Notes: generated by a model not told the origin, from the letters alone. A stretch of 64,000 bases of DNA from Bacteroidia bacterium (GCA_016788165.1 JAEUTH010000042.1:62001-126000); one strand, 5' to 3'. Positions 1-9,147 are shown, counted from the first letter of the stretch. Made by a program: numbers and translations.

Positions 1-1064
1 CCTTTTACTGGATGGCAGAAGCGTTTGCAAAACTGCCACATCAGTTTACCTATGTTTTTATGCATCCGCATAAACCGGCACTTGCAACGCAAATAGAGGC
101 TTTGGGTAATCGGGTAATACAAATAAAATATGCAGGCAAAAACGATGGACTAACAGCAGGCATGCAACTATATAGTCTTTTTAAAAAGTTGAAACCCGAT
201 GTAGTGCATGCCCATTTGTTTGATGCTTCGATGTTTGCACTTACTGCGGCATGGCTGGCAGGCATAAAGAAAAGAGTTTATACACGGCACCACAGTGATT
301 TCCACCACAAATCATACAAACATGCTATAAAGTATGATAGATGGATAAATAACAGAGCCACACATATAGTTGCTATTTCTGAAAACGTAAAAGAGATACT
401 TATAAAGTTGGAACATGTAAAACCAACAAAAATTTACTTAATACATCATGGCTTTAATCTGGATGCACTTGTGCAAGTAGAAGCCGAAGCAGTTGATGCG
501 TTAAAACTGAAGTACAATGCAAAACAGCAATATCCGGTAATTGGTGTTATATCGCGTTTTACTTACTGGAAAGGCATTCAATACATCATACCCGCTTTTG
601 AACAACTACTGCAACAACACCCCCATGCACTACTTATTTTAGCTAACGCCACCGGTAGCTATAGCCAAGTACTGGACGAAATGTTGGAAAAATTACCGGT
701 TGGTTCCTGGCAAAAAATTGAGTTTGAACCAAACATTGCAGCACTTTACAAATTGTTTGATGTATTTGTGCATGTGCCTGTTGATAAAGCCTTTGAAGCC
801 TTTGGGCAAGTGTATATCGAAGCACTGGCTGCCGGGGTACCATCAGTATTTACGCTTAGCGGTATTGCCCCTGAATTTATCGAACATGGTAAACATGCTT
901 ATATAGTTGATTATTGTAACAGTGTTCAAATTAATGAAGGCATACAATATTTACTTTCCAGTTCCAATGGCAGCGACATGGTGCAAAACGGCCGCAATGC
1001 AGTTTACAACTTATTTGGTATAGATAAAATGATAACTAAGTTGATGTTTGTTTATGAGCAATAG
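1..1064 (+). CDS. Glycosyltransferase family 4 (5' end outside window)
   Basis: The reading frame is open to the left edge (codons for F-Y-W precede the first ATG at 12), so the true start lies outside the window. The protein has a GT-B, GT4-like layout: an N-terminal acceptor-side half with DVVHAHLFDAS, then the donor-binding half starting at VISRFTYWKGIQYIIPAFEQ. Near the C-terminus EAFGQVYIEALAAGVPSV carries the two glutamates spaced as in the GT4 E-x7-E motif that contacts the nucleotide sugar. It probably adds a sugar to a surface polysaccharide or lipid-linked oligosaccharide in the cytoplasm. The next gene is a second glycosyltransferase whose start overlaps this stop codon, so they form one operon. 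The sugar specificity cannot be read from sequence. Confidence 0.9.
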   Translation, partial: FYWMAEAFAKLPHQFTYVFMHPHKPALATQIEALGNRVIQIKYAGKNDGLTAGMQLYSLFKKLKPDVVHAHLFDASMFALTAAWLAGIKKRVYTRHHSDFHHKSYKHAIKYDRWINNRATHIVAISENVKEILIKLEHVKPTKIYLIHHGFNLDALVQVEAEAVDALKLKYNAKQQYPVIGVISRFTYWKGIQYIIPAFEQLLQQHPHALLILANATGSYSQVLDEMLEKLPVGSWQKIEFEPNIAALYKLFDVFVHVPVDKAFEAFGQVYIEALAAGVPSVFTLSGIAPEFIEHGKHAYIVDYCNSVQINEGIQYLLSSSNGSDMVQNGRNAVYNLFGIDKMITKLMFVYEQ

Positions 1065-1953
1065 CCCCTTTTTCAGTTTAATAATTCCCAGTTATAACCG
1101 CGCTGGTTTTATTGCCAAGGCAATTCAATCGGCTACGCAGCAAACATTCAGTTCTATTCAGATTATAGTAATTGATGATGGCAGCACCGACAACACAAAT
1201 GATGTAGTTGCAAGTTTAAATTTACCTAATCTGCAATACTATAAAACCGAAAATGCCGAACGTGCAGCAGCCCGAAATTTTGGCGTATCAAAAGCAACAG
1301 GGCAATACATTACTTTTTTAGACTCGGACGACTACTTACTTCCAAACCATTTTGAAGTTGCTTACCGGTTTATACAAGCACAAAATAACCCCGCCATTTT
1401 TTACCAACCCAATAATTTTGTGGATGCCAACGGAAAAGTTACCCATCCGCATAAAAAAATTAAGGACGATGTTACCCGTGCATTAATTGTAGAAGGCAAC
1501 CTGATGAGCTGCATAGGCGTGTTTTTAAGAAATGAAATAGCACAAACATTTAAATTTAATACCGACAGGGCTTTAAGCGGTACCGAAGACCATGAACTTT
1601 GGCTACGTATTGCTGCACATCACACCATACTTTATAATCGCGTAGTTACCTCGTGCATGGTACAACACGATAGCAGAAGTGTAATGGCTGTAAATGATGC
1701 AACACTGATCAAGCGATTGCAGTTATTTGTGTATTATATGAAGCAAAACCAGCAATTTATTGCCAGATATAAAAATTTACTGCCAGCCATGGAAGCGCAA
1801 GCCTGGTCGTACTTATCGCTACACTTTGCATTAACAGGCAAGCATAAAAAACAAGCAATTCATTTTTTCACAAAAGCTGTACGTACCTACCCGCCTTTTA
1901 TATTTCAGAAAAGATGTGCAGCCATAATTAAACAACTGCTTTTAAACAATTAG
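1054..1953 (+). CDS. Glycosyltransferase family 2
   Basis: This is a GT-A fold family 2 glycosyltransferase of about 299 residues. It begins with the classic FSLIIPSYNRAGFIAKAI, continues with IVIDDGSTDNT for nucleotide binding, and has FLDSDDY as the metal-binding D-x-D motif. I place the start at the ATG at 1054, 11 bases inside the upstream gene; a TTG at 1048 is in frame but less likely. The overlap suggests translational coupling with the GT4 gene and a joint role in building a glycan. Acceptor and donor sugars are unknown. Confidence 0.9.
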   Translation: MSNSPFFSLIIPSYNRAGFIAKAIQSATQQTFSSIQIIVIDDGSTDNTNDVVASLNLPNLQYYKTENAERAAARNFGVSKATGQYITFLDSDDYLLPNHFEVAYRFIQAQNNPAIFYQPNNFVDANGKVTHPHKKIKDDVTRALIVEGNLMSCIGVFLRNEIAQTFKFNTDRALSGTEDHELWLRIAAHHTILYNRVVTSCMVQHDSRSVMAVNDATLIKRLQLFVYYMKQNQQFIARYKNLLPAMEAQAWSYLSLHFALTGKHKKQAIHFFTKAVRTYPPFIFQKRCAAIIKQLLLNN

Positions 1954-2074
1954 TTTTTAATTGAAAATTTTAGCAATAAAAAAAATAGGATATGCTTAGA
2001 ATAGCTTTTAAAAAAATTATTGATTTATAAATTTTATTGGCAATTTCTTAAACTAATAGGGTATAAAACATTTT

Positions 2075-2082
2075 TATATTTG
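2075..2082 (+). promoter_or_regulatory. -7 box upstream of terC
   Basis: TATATTTG matches the Bacteroidota sigma-ABfr -7 consensus TAnnTTTG and lies 24 bases before the terC start. I see no good TTG element at the usual distance upstream, so this is a partial match. I looked in this leader for a yybP-ykoY manganese riboswitch, which often precedes terC-family genes, and saw no such motif. Confidence 0.45.
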
Positions 2083-2105
2083 CCGCCCTTAAAAATCTCC
2101 CTTGT

Positions 2106-2867
2106 ATGCTTGCAAACATTGACTTTAGTTTTGCGCCTCTTTTAACTTCGGCCGGCTTGGTAAGTTTATTTACCCTGGTAATGCTCGAAATAGTACTAGG
2201 TATTGACAACATCATTTTTATTGCCATTATATGCGGCCGCTTACCAATCGAAAATCAAAAGAGAGCCCGCACTATTGGTTTAATGCTGGCTTTGATTATG
2301 CGGGTTTTATTGCTAATGCTTATAACAGAAATAGCAAGCATGACCAATCCGCTATTTTATATAAAAGAGTTTGGTGTAAGTGGCCGTGATTTAATTTTGT
2401 TTGCCGGGGGCTGGTTTCTGATTATAAAAACCATCATAGAAATAAATCATAAGTTTAAAATTGCTGACGATAAAACCTATCATGAGAAAAAAATAACTAT
2501 GATGGCAGCCATCATTCAAATTATTATAATTGATTTGGTTTTTTCATTCGATTCAATTTTAACAGCAGTTGGTTTAAGCAGCCAAATTATCATTATGATA
2601 TTAGCTGTGGTAGTTAGCATGTTTGTAATGCTGTTTTTTGCTAAATATGTAAGCGACTTTGTAAACAAGTATCCTACCGTAAAAATGCTTGCATTATGTT
2701 TTTTAGTAGTAATAGGAGCTTTACTTGTAATCGAATCGTTGCACATTCATATCGAAGGTATTGACTTTAAAAGCTACGCTTATGTAGCCATGGCATTTTC
2801 ACTCATAGTTGAGTTGCTTAATATCAGATTGCGTAACGTGCTTGATAAAAAGGCAAATGATGACTAA
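2106..2867 (+). CDS. TerC/Alx family integral membrane protein
   Basis: The protein is 253 residues with about seven hydrophobic helices, as usual for the TerC family. The first helix contains LEIVLGIDNIIFI and a later one DLVFSFDSILTAVG; the paired acidic residues inside membrane helices are the family's hallmark and are thought to handle metal ions. Characterised relatives export manganese (Alx, MntP-like TerC), sometimes also loading exoenzymes with metal; older names refer to tellurite resistance. No tellurite operon partners are present here, so metal homeostasis is the safer inference. The 3' end overlaps the convergent neighbour by 4 bases. Confidence 0.88.
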   Translation: MLANIDFSFAPLLTSAGLVSLFTLVMLEIVLGIDNIIFIAIICGRLPIENQKRARTIGLMLALIMRVLLLMLITEIASMTNPLFYIKEFGVSGRDLILFAGGWFLIIKTIIEINHKFKIADDKTYHEKKITMMAAIIQIIIIDLVFSFDSILTAVGLSSQIIIMILAVVVSMFVMLFFAKYVSDFVNKYPTVKMLALCFLVVIGALLVIESLHIHIEGIDFKSYAYVAMAFSLIVELLNIRLRNVLDKKANDD

Positions 2868-3328
2868 ACAAATTGTTTTGCCCAGCTTTGTGCAACAGGC
2901 TTTAGCCACTCGTTTTTAAAAGCGCCTACTGTTTCAATTAAATTATCATACATCTTTGCATTTTCAGGTGCATTGCTTAATAAATGGAGTGGCATTAATT
3001 TAATTTCATTATCGGTTTTAATTGCAACCTGCATTCTATCGAAAAAATGTACATTAAAGGCTTGCTCGAGTTGTTGAACAAAATGAACCGATTTATCAAT
3101 AGAGCAACCGCTTGCATCGTTCACCTGTTGATTTACTGCAATAACTAAAAACAAATTATCTACCCAATTAAAACTCGCTTGTAAAAGGTTGTTGTGGGCT
3201 GTCCAGTTTTCAATAAAATCAATGGTTTTCGAAGTAAGCAATTTGCCTTCCGCTTCGTTTAAAAAACGGTTGCATTGATATATCCATATACGCGATGTAT
3301 CAGGTAATTCATTAAATGATATGTACAT
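2864..3328 (-). CDS. Conserved Bacteroidota protein of unknown function
   Basis: This 154-residue protein resembles small Bacteroidota proteins that databases often label 'ABC transporter ATPase', recognisable from an N-terminus like MYISFNELPDTSRIWIYQ. I see no Walker A loop, ABC signature or membrane segment, so that label is not supported. The middle (NWVDNLFLVIAVNQQVN) is hydrophobic beta-rich and the whole looks like a compact soluble alpha/beta protein. It converges on terC and has its own -7 box (TACTTTTG) 24 bases upstream of the ATG. Function unknown. Confidence 0.8.
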   Translation of the reverse strand: MYISFNELPDTSRIWIYQCNRFLNEAEGKLLTSKTIDFIENWTAHNNLLQASFNWVDNLFLVIAVNQQVNDASGCSIDKSVHFVQQLEQAFNVHFFDRMQVAIKTDNEIKLMPLHLLSNAPENAKMYDNLIETVGAFKNEWLKPVAQSWAKQFV

Positions 3329-3351
3329 ATTTGTGGGTGCTTGATTAACTA

Positions 3352-3359
3352 CAAAAGTA
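3352..3359 (-). promoter_or_regulatory. -7 box for the 2864-3328 gene
   Basis: On the minus strand this reads TACTTTTG, an exact TAnnTTTG match. It would start transcription near 3345, giving a leader of about 17 bases before the ATG at 3328. No clear TTG partner was seen. Confidence 0.45.
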
Positions 3360-3444
3360 TATATAACCCCCTTTAAATTTTGCAGATTATTTTACTTTTA
3401 ATTTAATTGTTGCCTTAATTCTTATTTCCATTAAATTTAACCTA

Positions 3445-4302
3445 ATGAAGAAAACTTTTTTGGCTCTCAGCCTTTTATCGCTACATACTTATTTGTTGGC
3501 ACAAACCGATAATACCAAATCATCGGTTGGTACAACCAGCATGGTTTACGCCCATTCAAAAAATTGTTTCGAAGACTATTACAACACCTTTGTTAAAAGA
3601 GGTGCAACCAATCCGGCCGATGGCCAACATCAAATTATTATTTCTATACGAAAAGATAACACCTGCGAATGTATTGCAGGCAGGATTGAAGTAAAAGATG
3701 GCAAAATAAAACAACCATTGTACGTAAAAAATGCAGATGGAACCTATCGAGTAACTCAAAAAAAATTGAGTAAAAATACCGGGCAGGGCGATCATTCATT
3801 TGGCCAATTAGCAACCGTAGTTAAGGGCATGTCGCGCACTTTTCAAACCAGCGATTATGAAGTAATTAACTTGTTTTTTATTGAATGTTTAAATCCGTTG
3901 CCGGCAACTAAAACAGACGTAACAAATAGCGACACGGCAAACAATAGTGCAACCAAAACAGCAGCATTAGCTATAGCCAACAATTTAGTTTTTTCAACCG
4001 GCAGTACCGACTTACAAAAAAGTTCGATTGCCGGCCTTGAGCAATTGGCTGATGCAATGACCAACGAGCCTGCAACCCAAATTTCCATCGTTGGCCACAC
4101 TGACAATGACGGCAGCATAGCGGCTAACATCGTTTTATCTGAAAACCGCGCTTTGGCAGTAAAAGCTTTTTTAGAATCGAAAGGTATAGACAGCAAACGC
4201 ATATTAACTTTTGGCTATGGCGAATCGAAACCTATTGCCAGCAATCGAACAGCAGCAGGGCGTAGCTTAAACAGGCGTATTGAAATAATTACGCAGTATT
4301 AG
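3445..4302 (+). CDS. OmpA-family outer-membrane/peptidoglycan-binding protein
   Basis: A signal peptide (MKKTFLALSLLSLHTYLLAQ) is followed by a region of about 130 residues with two cysteines in DNTCEC that I do not recognise, a short Thr/Asn/Ala-rich linker, and a C-terminal OmpA-like domain from about residue 180. The OmpA part shows LVFSTGSTDLQKSS, VGHTDNDGS and NRALAVKAFLESKGI...RILTFGYGESKPIASN, ending in GRSLNRRIEI; the Asp and Arg are those that bind diaminopimelate in peptidoglycan. There is no N-terminal beta-barrel, so it is a periplasmic anchor rather than a porin. It is 285 residues and appears to be a single-gene unit. Confidence 0.88.
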   Translation: MKKTFLALSLLSLHTYLLAQTDNTKSSVGTTSMVYAHSKNCFEDYYNTFVKRGATNPADGQHQIIISIRKDNTCECIAGRIEVKDGKIKQPLYVKNADGTYRVTQKKLSKNTGQGDHSFGQLATVVKGMSRTFQTSDYEVINLFFIECLNPLPATKTDVTNSDTANNSATKTAALAIANNLVFSTGSTDLQKSSIAGLEQLADAMTNEPATQISIVGHTDNDGSIAANIVLSENRALAVKAFLESKGIDSKRILTFGYGESKPIASNRTAAGRSLNRRIEIITQY

Positions 4303-4372
4303 TATTAGGCTTCCATTTAATTAAAATCCTACCAACATTGTTTGGGTATCAAAATTTTGATTTGGTAACGTA

Positions 4373-4402
4373 TTGCAACATCCAAGTTTTTGTTTAAGTT
4401 TG
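4373..4402 (+). promoter_or_regulatory. Promoter (TTG-N19-TAAGTTTG) of the T9SS cargo gene
   Basis: TTG at 4373-4375 and TAAGTTTG at 4395-4402 are separated by 19 bases, a near-ideal Bacteroidota promoter. Transcription would begin near 4408. This settles the start of the following gene: the in-frame TTG at 4373 is the -33 element, and the first possible start on the transcript is ATG 4430. Confidence 0.7.
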
Positions 4403-4429
4403 TTTAACTCATTTGTAATTTACTATGCC

Positions 4430-5836
4430 ATGAATAAACTTAAACTGGCGATTGCAATTTTGGTTTCCATATTTTTATGCTATAAATGTATAGCCCAAAA
4501 CCAAATAAGAACAACAACATTAGAAAACAACAATTGGGTAATATATACTGTTTTTGTTGATGTTAACAAGAATGGTTACTTCGATAACCAGGAGATGGTT
4601 TTGCCTAATCATATGCTAATAAACGATGGTGCATATTATGTAACTGACAGTAAAGGTCAGTTCAAAGCAAAAACAAATATTACCGGTACTATTAAAAGCA
4701 GTAATAAAAATTTTGAGGTAAATAATGTAGCTGCCCAGTCTAATCATAAACACAATCTCATTGGCTTAATCTATAATCAAACCCAAAACGATTACTCTAT
4801 AAATTTAGTTGCAGACAAGCGCAATCAAATTGCAACTGAAACAAACTTACATTTAATAGTGAGGCAAGCCATACAAACCGATAATTTGATACAGTTAAAA
4901 CTTTTTTTACCTACAGGCCTAAAACTAAAAACAAGCAGTATGGCACCAAGCCAAATACACAACCAATACCTGTTATGGGATATTGCAAGTTTGGATCAGT
5001 TAAATGAAAATACTATTGATGTAACACTTGTTGCTGCTGATGGTTTGTTGCCCACAGCCATAAGATTTAATGCTGAAATTATTACAACTGCAACTGATTT
5101 ATTAAAAAGCAATAATCAAACTACTTTGGATGCAATAGCGGAACCAACCATAACGCCTAACTCAAAAATAGTTGACCCTGCCGGAGTAATTAAAACCAAC
5201 AACACATTACCCATAAACATTTCGCTGCTTTATACCATTCATTTCCAAAACACCGGTAACACCACAGCCAGTAACTTAACCATTGTAGATACGCTGCCAA
5301 ATAAGTTAGCACCTGGTACATTTAGTTTTGTTGCAAGTAGCCATCCTTGCAATATACAATTAGCGCAAAATGCTGTAACATTTAGCTTTACCAACATAAA
5401 CATTCCCGATTCAGGTGCTAGCCAGCTTCAAAGTATGGGCTGGGTGCAGTTTATGGTAAATACCAATAATAATGTGTTGCTTAACGATTCGATTGAAAAT
5501 GTAGCAGATGTTATTTTTGATGTAAATCAACCCATTCGTACTACTGAAGCGCGTATTGAATTTGTAAACATTGCAGCTATTAATGATATGGATGCAAATG
5601 CAATGTTGCAGATTTGGCCTAATCCCATTTATAACGTCAGTAAAATAGTTTTAAGTAAAGCATGCCAAAACTGTGCAATTACCATATTTGATAACACAGG
5701 CAAGCAAATTCAAAACCGTGAGTTAAATTACGAACTGAATTTAAATGCAGATGAATTTGAAAGTGGTTTATACTTTTACAGGGTAAGCAATACTACAAGC
5801 TTGTTAACGCAGGGTAAATTTGTAGTTCAAAAATAA
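4430..5836 (+). CDS. Secreted T9SS type A cargo with DUF11-like repeat domain
   Basis: The protein is 468 residues from ATG 4430, which directly precedes a signal peptide (MNKLKLAIAILVSIFLCYKC). The middle, around residues 250-380, has the Bacteroidota 'conserved repeat' look: YTIHFQNTGNTTASNLTIVDTLP, like DUF11/DUF7619 beta-sandwich domains. The C-terminal 75 residues (QIWPNPIYNVSKIVL...GLYFYRV...GKFVVQK) form a type A T9SS sorting domain. It is therefore probably exported by T9SS and cell-surface attached. No catalytic motif is visible. The promoter at 4373-4402 rules out the longer TTG-started frame. Confidence 0.85.
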   Translation: MNKLKLAIAILVSIFLCYKCIAQNQIRTTTLENNNWVIYTVFVDVNKNGYFDNQEMVLPNHMLINDGAYYVTDSKGQFKAKTNITGTIKSSNKNFEVNNVAAQSNHKHNLIGLIYNQTQNDYSINLVADKRNQIATETNLHLIVRQAIQTDNLIQLKLFLPTGLKLKTSSMAPSQIHNQYLLWDIASLDQLNENTIDVTLVAADGLLPTAIRFNAEIITTATDLLKSNNQTTLDAIAEPTITPNSKIVDPAGVIKTNNTLPINISLLYTIHFQNTGNTTASNLTIVDTLPNKLAPGTFSFVASSHPCNIQLAQNAVTFSFTNINIPDSGASQLQSMGWVQFMVNTNNNVLLNDSIENVADVIFDVNQPIRTTEARIEFVNIAAINDMDANAMLQIWPNPIYNVSKIVLSKACQNCAITIFDNTGKQIQNRELNYELNLNADEFESGLYFYRVSNTTSLLTQGKFVVQK

Positions 5837-5847
5837 CCATTTGCAGT

Positions 5848-6390
5848 TTAGTCTTCTTTACCTTTTTGGCCAATAAAATTATCTTCTGCATTTTTAAATA
5901 GCGCATTAAATGTTGTTAAGCTGCCGTATATACGGGTTATGTATTGCTGCATTTCTAATTTCTCTTCATCCGTAAATTTAGTATGTGCATTTACTTTTTG
6001 TTCCATAACGCGCAGTCGGTCGCGCAGCATAACAATCTTGTGAAAAAATTTATCAATCGGTATTTCAGTTTGTTTTAAATCAGTACGGCCCGGTATTAAA
6101 ATCATACGGCCACCTGTCCATTTATCGCCAAGCTTTACGGTTTGTTGTACATCGCTAAAGCGATTTAAAATACCAATCAGCGAACGCTCTATCTGACTAA
6201 TCGAAACCAAATCCGTATCGGGTTCAACAGCTTCTATTACTTCTATGGCAGGGCTGCTAATAGCCACATCCATTTTACCCGATTGAATAAAAACAACCGT
6301 ATAGGTTTGTTGGCGGATATTAATTATAACCCCTTCGCCTAACTCGTGGTGTTTGATGCGTGAACCGATACCTAATAAATCATTATTCAT
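5848..6390 (-). CDS. Conserved Bacteroidota protein with SH3/Tudor-like N-terminus
   Basis: The protein is 180 residues, without signal peptide or membrane helix. Residues 5-45 (GIGSRIKHHELGEGVIINI...) resemble the small beta-barrel seen in UvrD/PcrA C-termini and CarD-like proteins, which often touch RNA polymerase or nucleic acid. The C-terminal half is predicted helical (EIPIDKFFHKIVMLRDRLRVME...). It lies 93 bases from the mutL stop, on the same strand and downstream, so it could share transcription with mutL. I do not know a function. Confidence 0.78.
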   Translation of the reverse strand: MNNDLLGIGSRIKHHELGEGVIINIRQQTYTVVFIQSGKMDVAISSPAIEVIEAVEPDTDLVSISQIERSLIGILNRFSDVQQTVKLGDKWTGGRMILIPGRTDLKQTEIPIDKFFHKIVMLRDRLRVMEQKVNAHTKFTDEEKLEMQQYITRIYGSLTTFNALFKNAEDNFIGQKGKED

Positions 6391-6483
6391 TTGATTTCTA
6401 TTTTAAAATGAGTGCCGAAAAAAAGTAATTTTTAAATTATTTAAACTTATAATTTAAGATGCCATGAAACCGGTTAAAACAAC

Positions 6484-8286
6484 TCAAACCAATTTGTCCA
6501 ATTCATCTGCTTGCAATAAGGTAAAAATTTTCCCTCCGTAAATGCCATCATTTGGCAAATTACTTTGAAACAAATCTGTTAGCAATGATTTCATTTCGGC
6601 ATCCGATAGTGCTGTTCCTACCTTAATTGAAGCTGCACGTGCCATACTCTTAGCTAAATTGTTTCGTAATTCAAGTCTGAAACTTTTACTGTTCATTTTA
6701 AATTGCTCTAAAATACTTTCCAGCAGGGTAACCTCACTCCCCTTTGTAGCCCATGTTGGTATGCCATGTACCAAATAAGTGTCTTTACCAAAAACGTTTA
6801 AATCAAAACCCAATTGTTTTAAGTCGGATTCCAACTCTTGCATGATTACAAAATTTTCGGCAGTTAACTGCATGGTTTGCGGAAACAAACTTTGTTGGCT
6901 GCTGTTAGTTTTATTTTGAAATGCAGCTTTATTGTTTTCAAATAAAACACGCTCATGTGCGGCTTGTTGGTTAACCATTACCAAACCCATCGTGTGTACA
7001 AATACAATGTATTTGTTTAATACCTGAAAGCAGTTTTGATTGGTGTAAAGTGCATTTTGACTGGATGAATTTATTTGTTGCGCACCTGTTTCAATTTGCT
7101 GTTGTAAAGCTTGCCATTGCTCAAAATTAATTTTATGAGTACTGCTTTCTACATTATGCCTGGGGTTAAAATCCGTAGTTGTTTTAAACGGATTGTAGTC
7201 AGGATTAATGGATATTTGTGGCTGCTTGGGCTGCTGTTGCAATTGGCTTAGTGGCAAGTCGAAAGTAGTACTGTGTTCAAAATCTAACGAGGGTGCTACA
7301 CTAAATTTACCCAAGGCACGTTTTACAGCACTTCTGATGATAGCATAAACCGACCTTTCATCTTCAAACTTTATTTGTGTTTTGGTAGGATGTATGTTTA
7401 CATCAATACTTGCAGGATTTACTTCAATAAAAATAAAATACGATGGGTGTGCATCTTTAGGTATTAATCCTTCATAGCCATTATTTACGGCATGGTTTAA
7501 AAAACCATCGCGTACAAAACGGTTATTAATAAAAAAGTACTGCTCGCCTCGTACTTTTTTGGCATGCTCGGGTTTGCCAATAAATCCAAAAATTTTTACA
7601 ATGGAGGTTTCTTCTTCAACCGGTACCAATCGCTCATTATAATTTGCGCCTAACAAATTACAAATGCGCTGCCGTAGGTTTGCGGCTTTAACTTGAAACA
7701 CTTCGGTATTGTCGTGAAACAAACTAAAAGCAATATTGAAATGCGGTATTGCTACACGCATAAACTCCTCCAGTACATGCCGCATTTCTTGTGCATTGCT
7801 TTTTAAAAAATTTCTGCGGGCCGGTGTATTAAAAAACAATTGTCTTACGCTAAAGGTAGTACCAGCCGGAGTGGCTACAGCTTGTTGTGATTTTACGTCA
7901 GAACCTTCGATTACAATTTCAGTGCCTATCTCATCATCATACCTGCGTGTGCTTAATGTTACTTGTGCAATTGCAGCAATACTGGCCAATGCTTCGCCCC
8001 TAAACCCCTTGGTTCTGATATTAAACAAATCATCGGCATTTTGTAATTTACTGGTAGCATGCCGTTCAAAACTCATGCGCGCATCCGTATCGCTCATACC
8101 ACTGCCATTATCAATTACCTGTATTAGTGTTTTACCGGCATCTTTAATAATTAATTTAATAGTATCTGCCCCAGCATCAATAGCATTTTCAAGCAATTCC
8201 TTTACGGCTGAGGCCGGTCGTTGTATTACTTCGCCTGCTGCAATCTGATTTGCTACGGCATCGGGCAAAAGCTTAATGATATCCAT
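6484..8286 (-). CDS. mutL: DNA mismatch repair protein MutL
   Basis: MutL couples MutS mismatch recognition to strand removal. The N-terminal GHKL ATPase is intact: LLENAIDAG (32-40), DNGSGM (59-64), TKGFRGEALASI (92-103), and the transducer domain runs to about 330. A Gln/Asn-rich linker covers roughly 340-415. The C-terminal dimerisation domain (415-600) departs from endonuclease-type MutL: DQHAxxE is NQQAAHE at 439-445, the ACxxAV motif reads SMARAASIK (547-555), and the CPHGRP position reads LPNDGIYGG (577-585). This suggests that it lacks nicking activity, like enterobacterial MutL. Length is normal. Confidence 0.95.
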   Translation of the reverse strand: MDIIKLLPDAVANQIAAGEVIQRPASAVKELLENAIDAGADTIKLIIKDAGKTLIQVIDNGSGMSDTDARMSFERHATSKLQNADDLFNIRTKGFRGEALASIAAIAQVTLSTRRYDDEIGTEIVIEGSDVKSQQAVATPAGTTFSVRQLFFNTPARRNFLKSNAQEMRHVLEEFMRVAIPHFNIAFSLFHDNTEVFQVKAANLRQRICNLLGANYNERLVPVEEETSIVKIFGFIGKPEHAKKVRGEQYFFINNRFVRDGFLNHAVNNGYEGLIPKDAHPSYFIFIEVNPASIDVNIHPTKTQIKFEDERSVYAIIRSAVKRALGKFSVAPSLDFEHSTTFDLPLSQLQQQPKQPQISINPDYNPFKTTTDFNPRHNVESSTHKINFEQWQALQQQIETGAQQINSSSQNALYTNQNCFQVLNKYIVFVHTMGLVMVNQQAAHERVLFENNKAAFQNKTNSSQQSLFPQTMQLTAENFVIMQELESDLKQLGFDLNVFGKDTYLVHGIPTWATKGSEVTLLESILEQFKMNSKSFRLELRNNLAKSMARAASIKVGTALSDAEMKSLLTDLFQSNLPNDGIYGGKIFTLLQADELDKLV

Positions 8287-8313
8287 AAAATGAAAGCCTG
8301 TTTAAATTCAAAC

Positions 8314-8349
8314 TTAAAAAAAAAGTGGCTGATATAAATACAGCCACTT
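8314..8349 (-). terminator. Intrinsic terminator of the TonB-C-like gene
   Basis: AAGTGGCTG (8323-8331) pairs with CAGCCACTT (8341-8349) around a 9-base loop; reading on the minus strand the stem is followed by a run of T (A8 on the plus strand). It lies between the 8477-8992 gene and mutL and would separate their transcripts. Confidence 0.7.
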
Positions 8350-8476
8350 CAGGTATAAAGATCTGTGTGTGTTAAACGTTGCAAATATATGTTAAAACTT
8401 ATGTAAATGGTATTATCCTTCGTAATCCTATCAAATAAAGTATAATCGCGTTTTACTTAACTATTCCAACATCAAA

Positions 8477-8992
8477 TTAAAACACAACGGTAATGGTACC
8501 TTTTGTCTCGAGCGGATAGGTAGGGTCGGTATCAAAAATAGTAGCTTCGGCAGCTTGCTTTGCCTTGGTTAAAAGGTAACCGGATGTGGTGTTGGTGCCT
8601 TCGCCACCGGGTTCGGCTTTTTTAACCCGACCATATTTATCTACAATAATATTTACCACAACAATGCCTTTGTCCTGAGTTAGTATTTTCATATCGGGGG
8701 TCTTGGTAATTTTGCGTCCGGGCACATCGGCAGTTACCGTACCCGATGGTAGCTTGCTATTACTCAACTGGGCTTTAGGTACTAGGTTTTCGTCAAAATA
8801 AATAAGGCTAATCTCATTGGTTTTATAACCCTTAGTACCATCGGTTTTAGTAGCAAAGTTTACCACATCATTGGTAACCGAAACAATTTTACCCGCTATC
8901 CTATCGCCATTTTTTAATACTACTAATTGTTGTGCTTGCGATAAGGTTATAGCTAATGCGAAACAACTAACTGAGGCTACAATTTTTTTCAT
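8477..8992 (-). CDS. Secreted protein with TonB C-terminal-like domain
   Basis: From ATG 8992 the protein is 171 residues with a signal peptide (MKKIVASVSCFALAITLSQAQ). Residues about 22-75 (LVVLKNGDRIAGKIVSVTNDVVNF...) resemble the short beta domain that in Bacteroidota reports on surface-exposed 'KNGDxIxG' proteins. The C-terminal part (DKGIVVVNIIVDKYGRVKKAEPGGEGTNTTSGYLLTKAK... with a break after AEPGG) matches the TonB C-terminal fold used by periplasmic energy transducers. There is no N-terminal membrane anchor of the TonB type, so it is probably a periplasmic relative. An upstream in-frame TTG at 9016 is disfavoured because the signal peptide begins at 8992. Confidence 0.75.
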   Translation of the reverse strand: MKKIVASVSCFALAITLSQAQQLVVLKNGDRIAGKIVSVTNDVVNFATKTDGTKGYKTNEISLIYFDENLVPKAQLSNSKLPSGTVTADVPGRKITKTPDMKILTQDKGIVVVNIIVDKYGRVKKAEPGGEGTNTTSGYLLTKAKQAAEATIFDTDPTYPLETKGTITVVF

Positions 8993-9046
8993 TCTTAAAA
9001 TTTTTTGATAATACAATTTTGTTTAATTACAAGATTAATAACGTAA

Positions 9047-9054
9047 CAAACGTA
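9047..9054 (-). promoter_or_regulatory. -7 box for the TonB-C-like gene
   Basis: The minus strand reads TACGTTTG, an exact TAnnTTTG match; transcription would begin near 9040, about 48 bases upstream of ATG 8992. No convincing TTG element was found. Confidence 0.4.
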
Positions 9055-9147
9055 GTGCAATTGGCAACACTATTATTTTTACCAACAAAAACTTTATTAA
9101 CACATTCATTTTAATTTAGCGCGCTGTTTTTATTCAATTAATTTATT

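Noticed and set aside
1954-2105. Manganese riboswitch (yybP-ykoY) before terC
   Set aside because: The leader is AT-rich and lacks the expected conserved loops; only a -7 box was seen.
2864-3328. 'ABC transporter ATPase' label for the minus-strand protein
   Set aside because: No Walker A, signature or Walker B motif is visible; the label is a database habit for this family.
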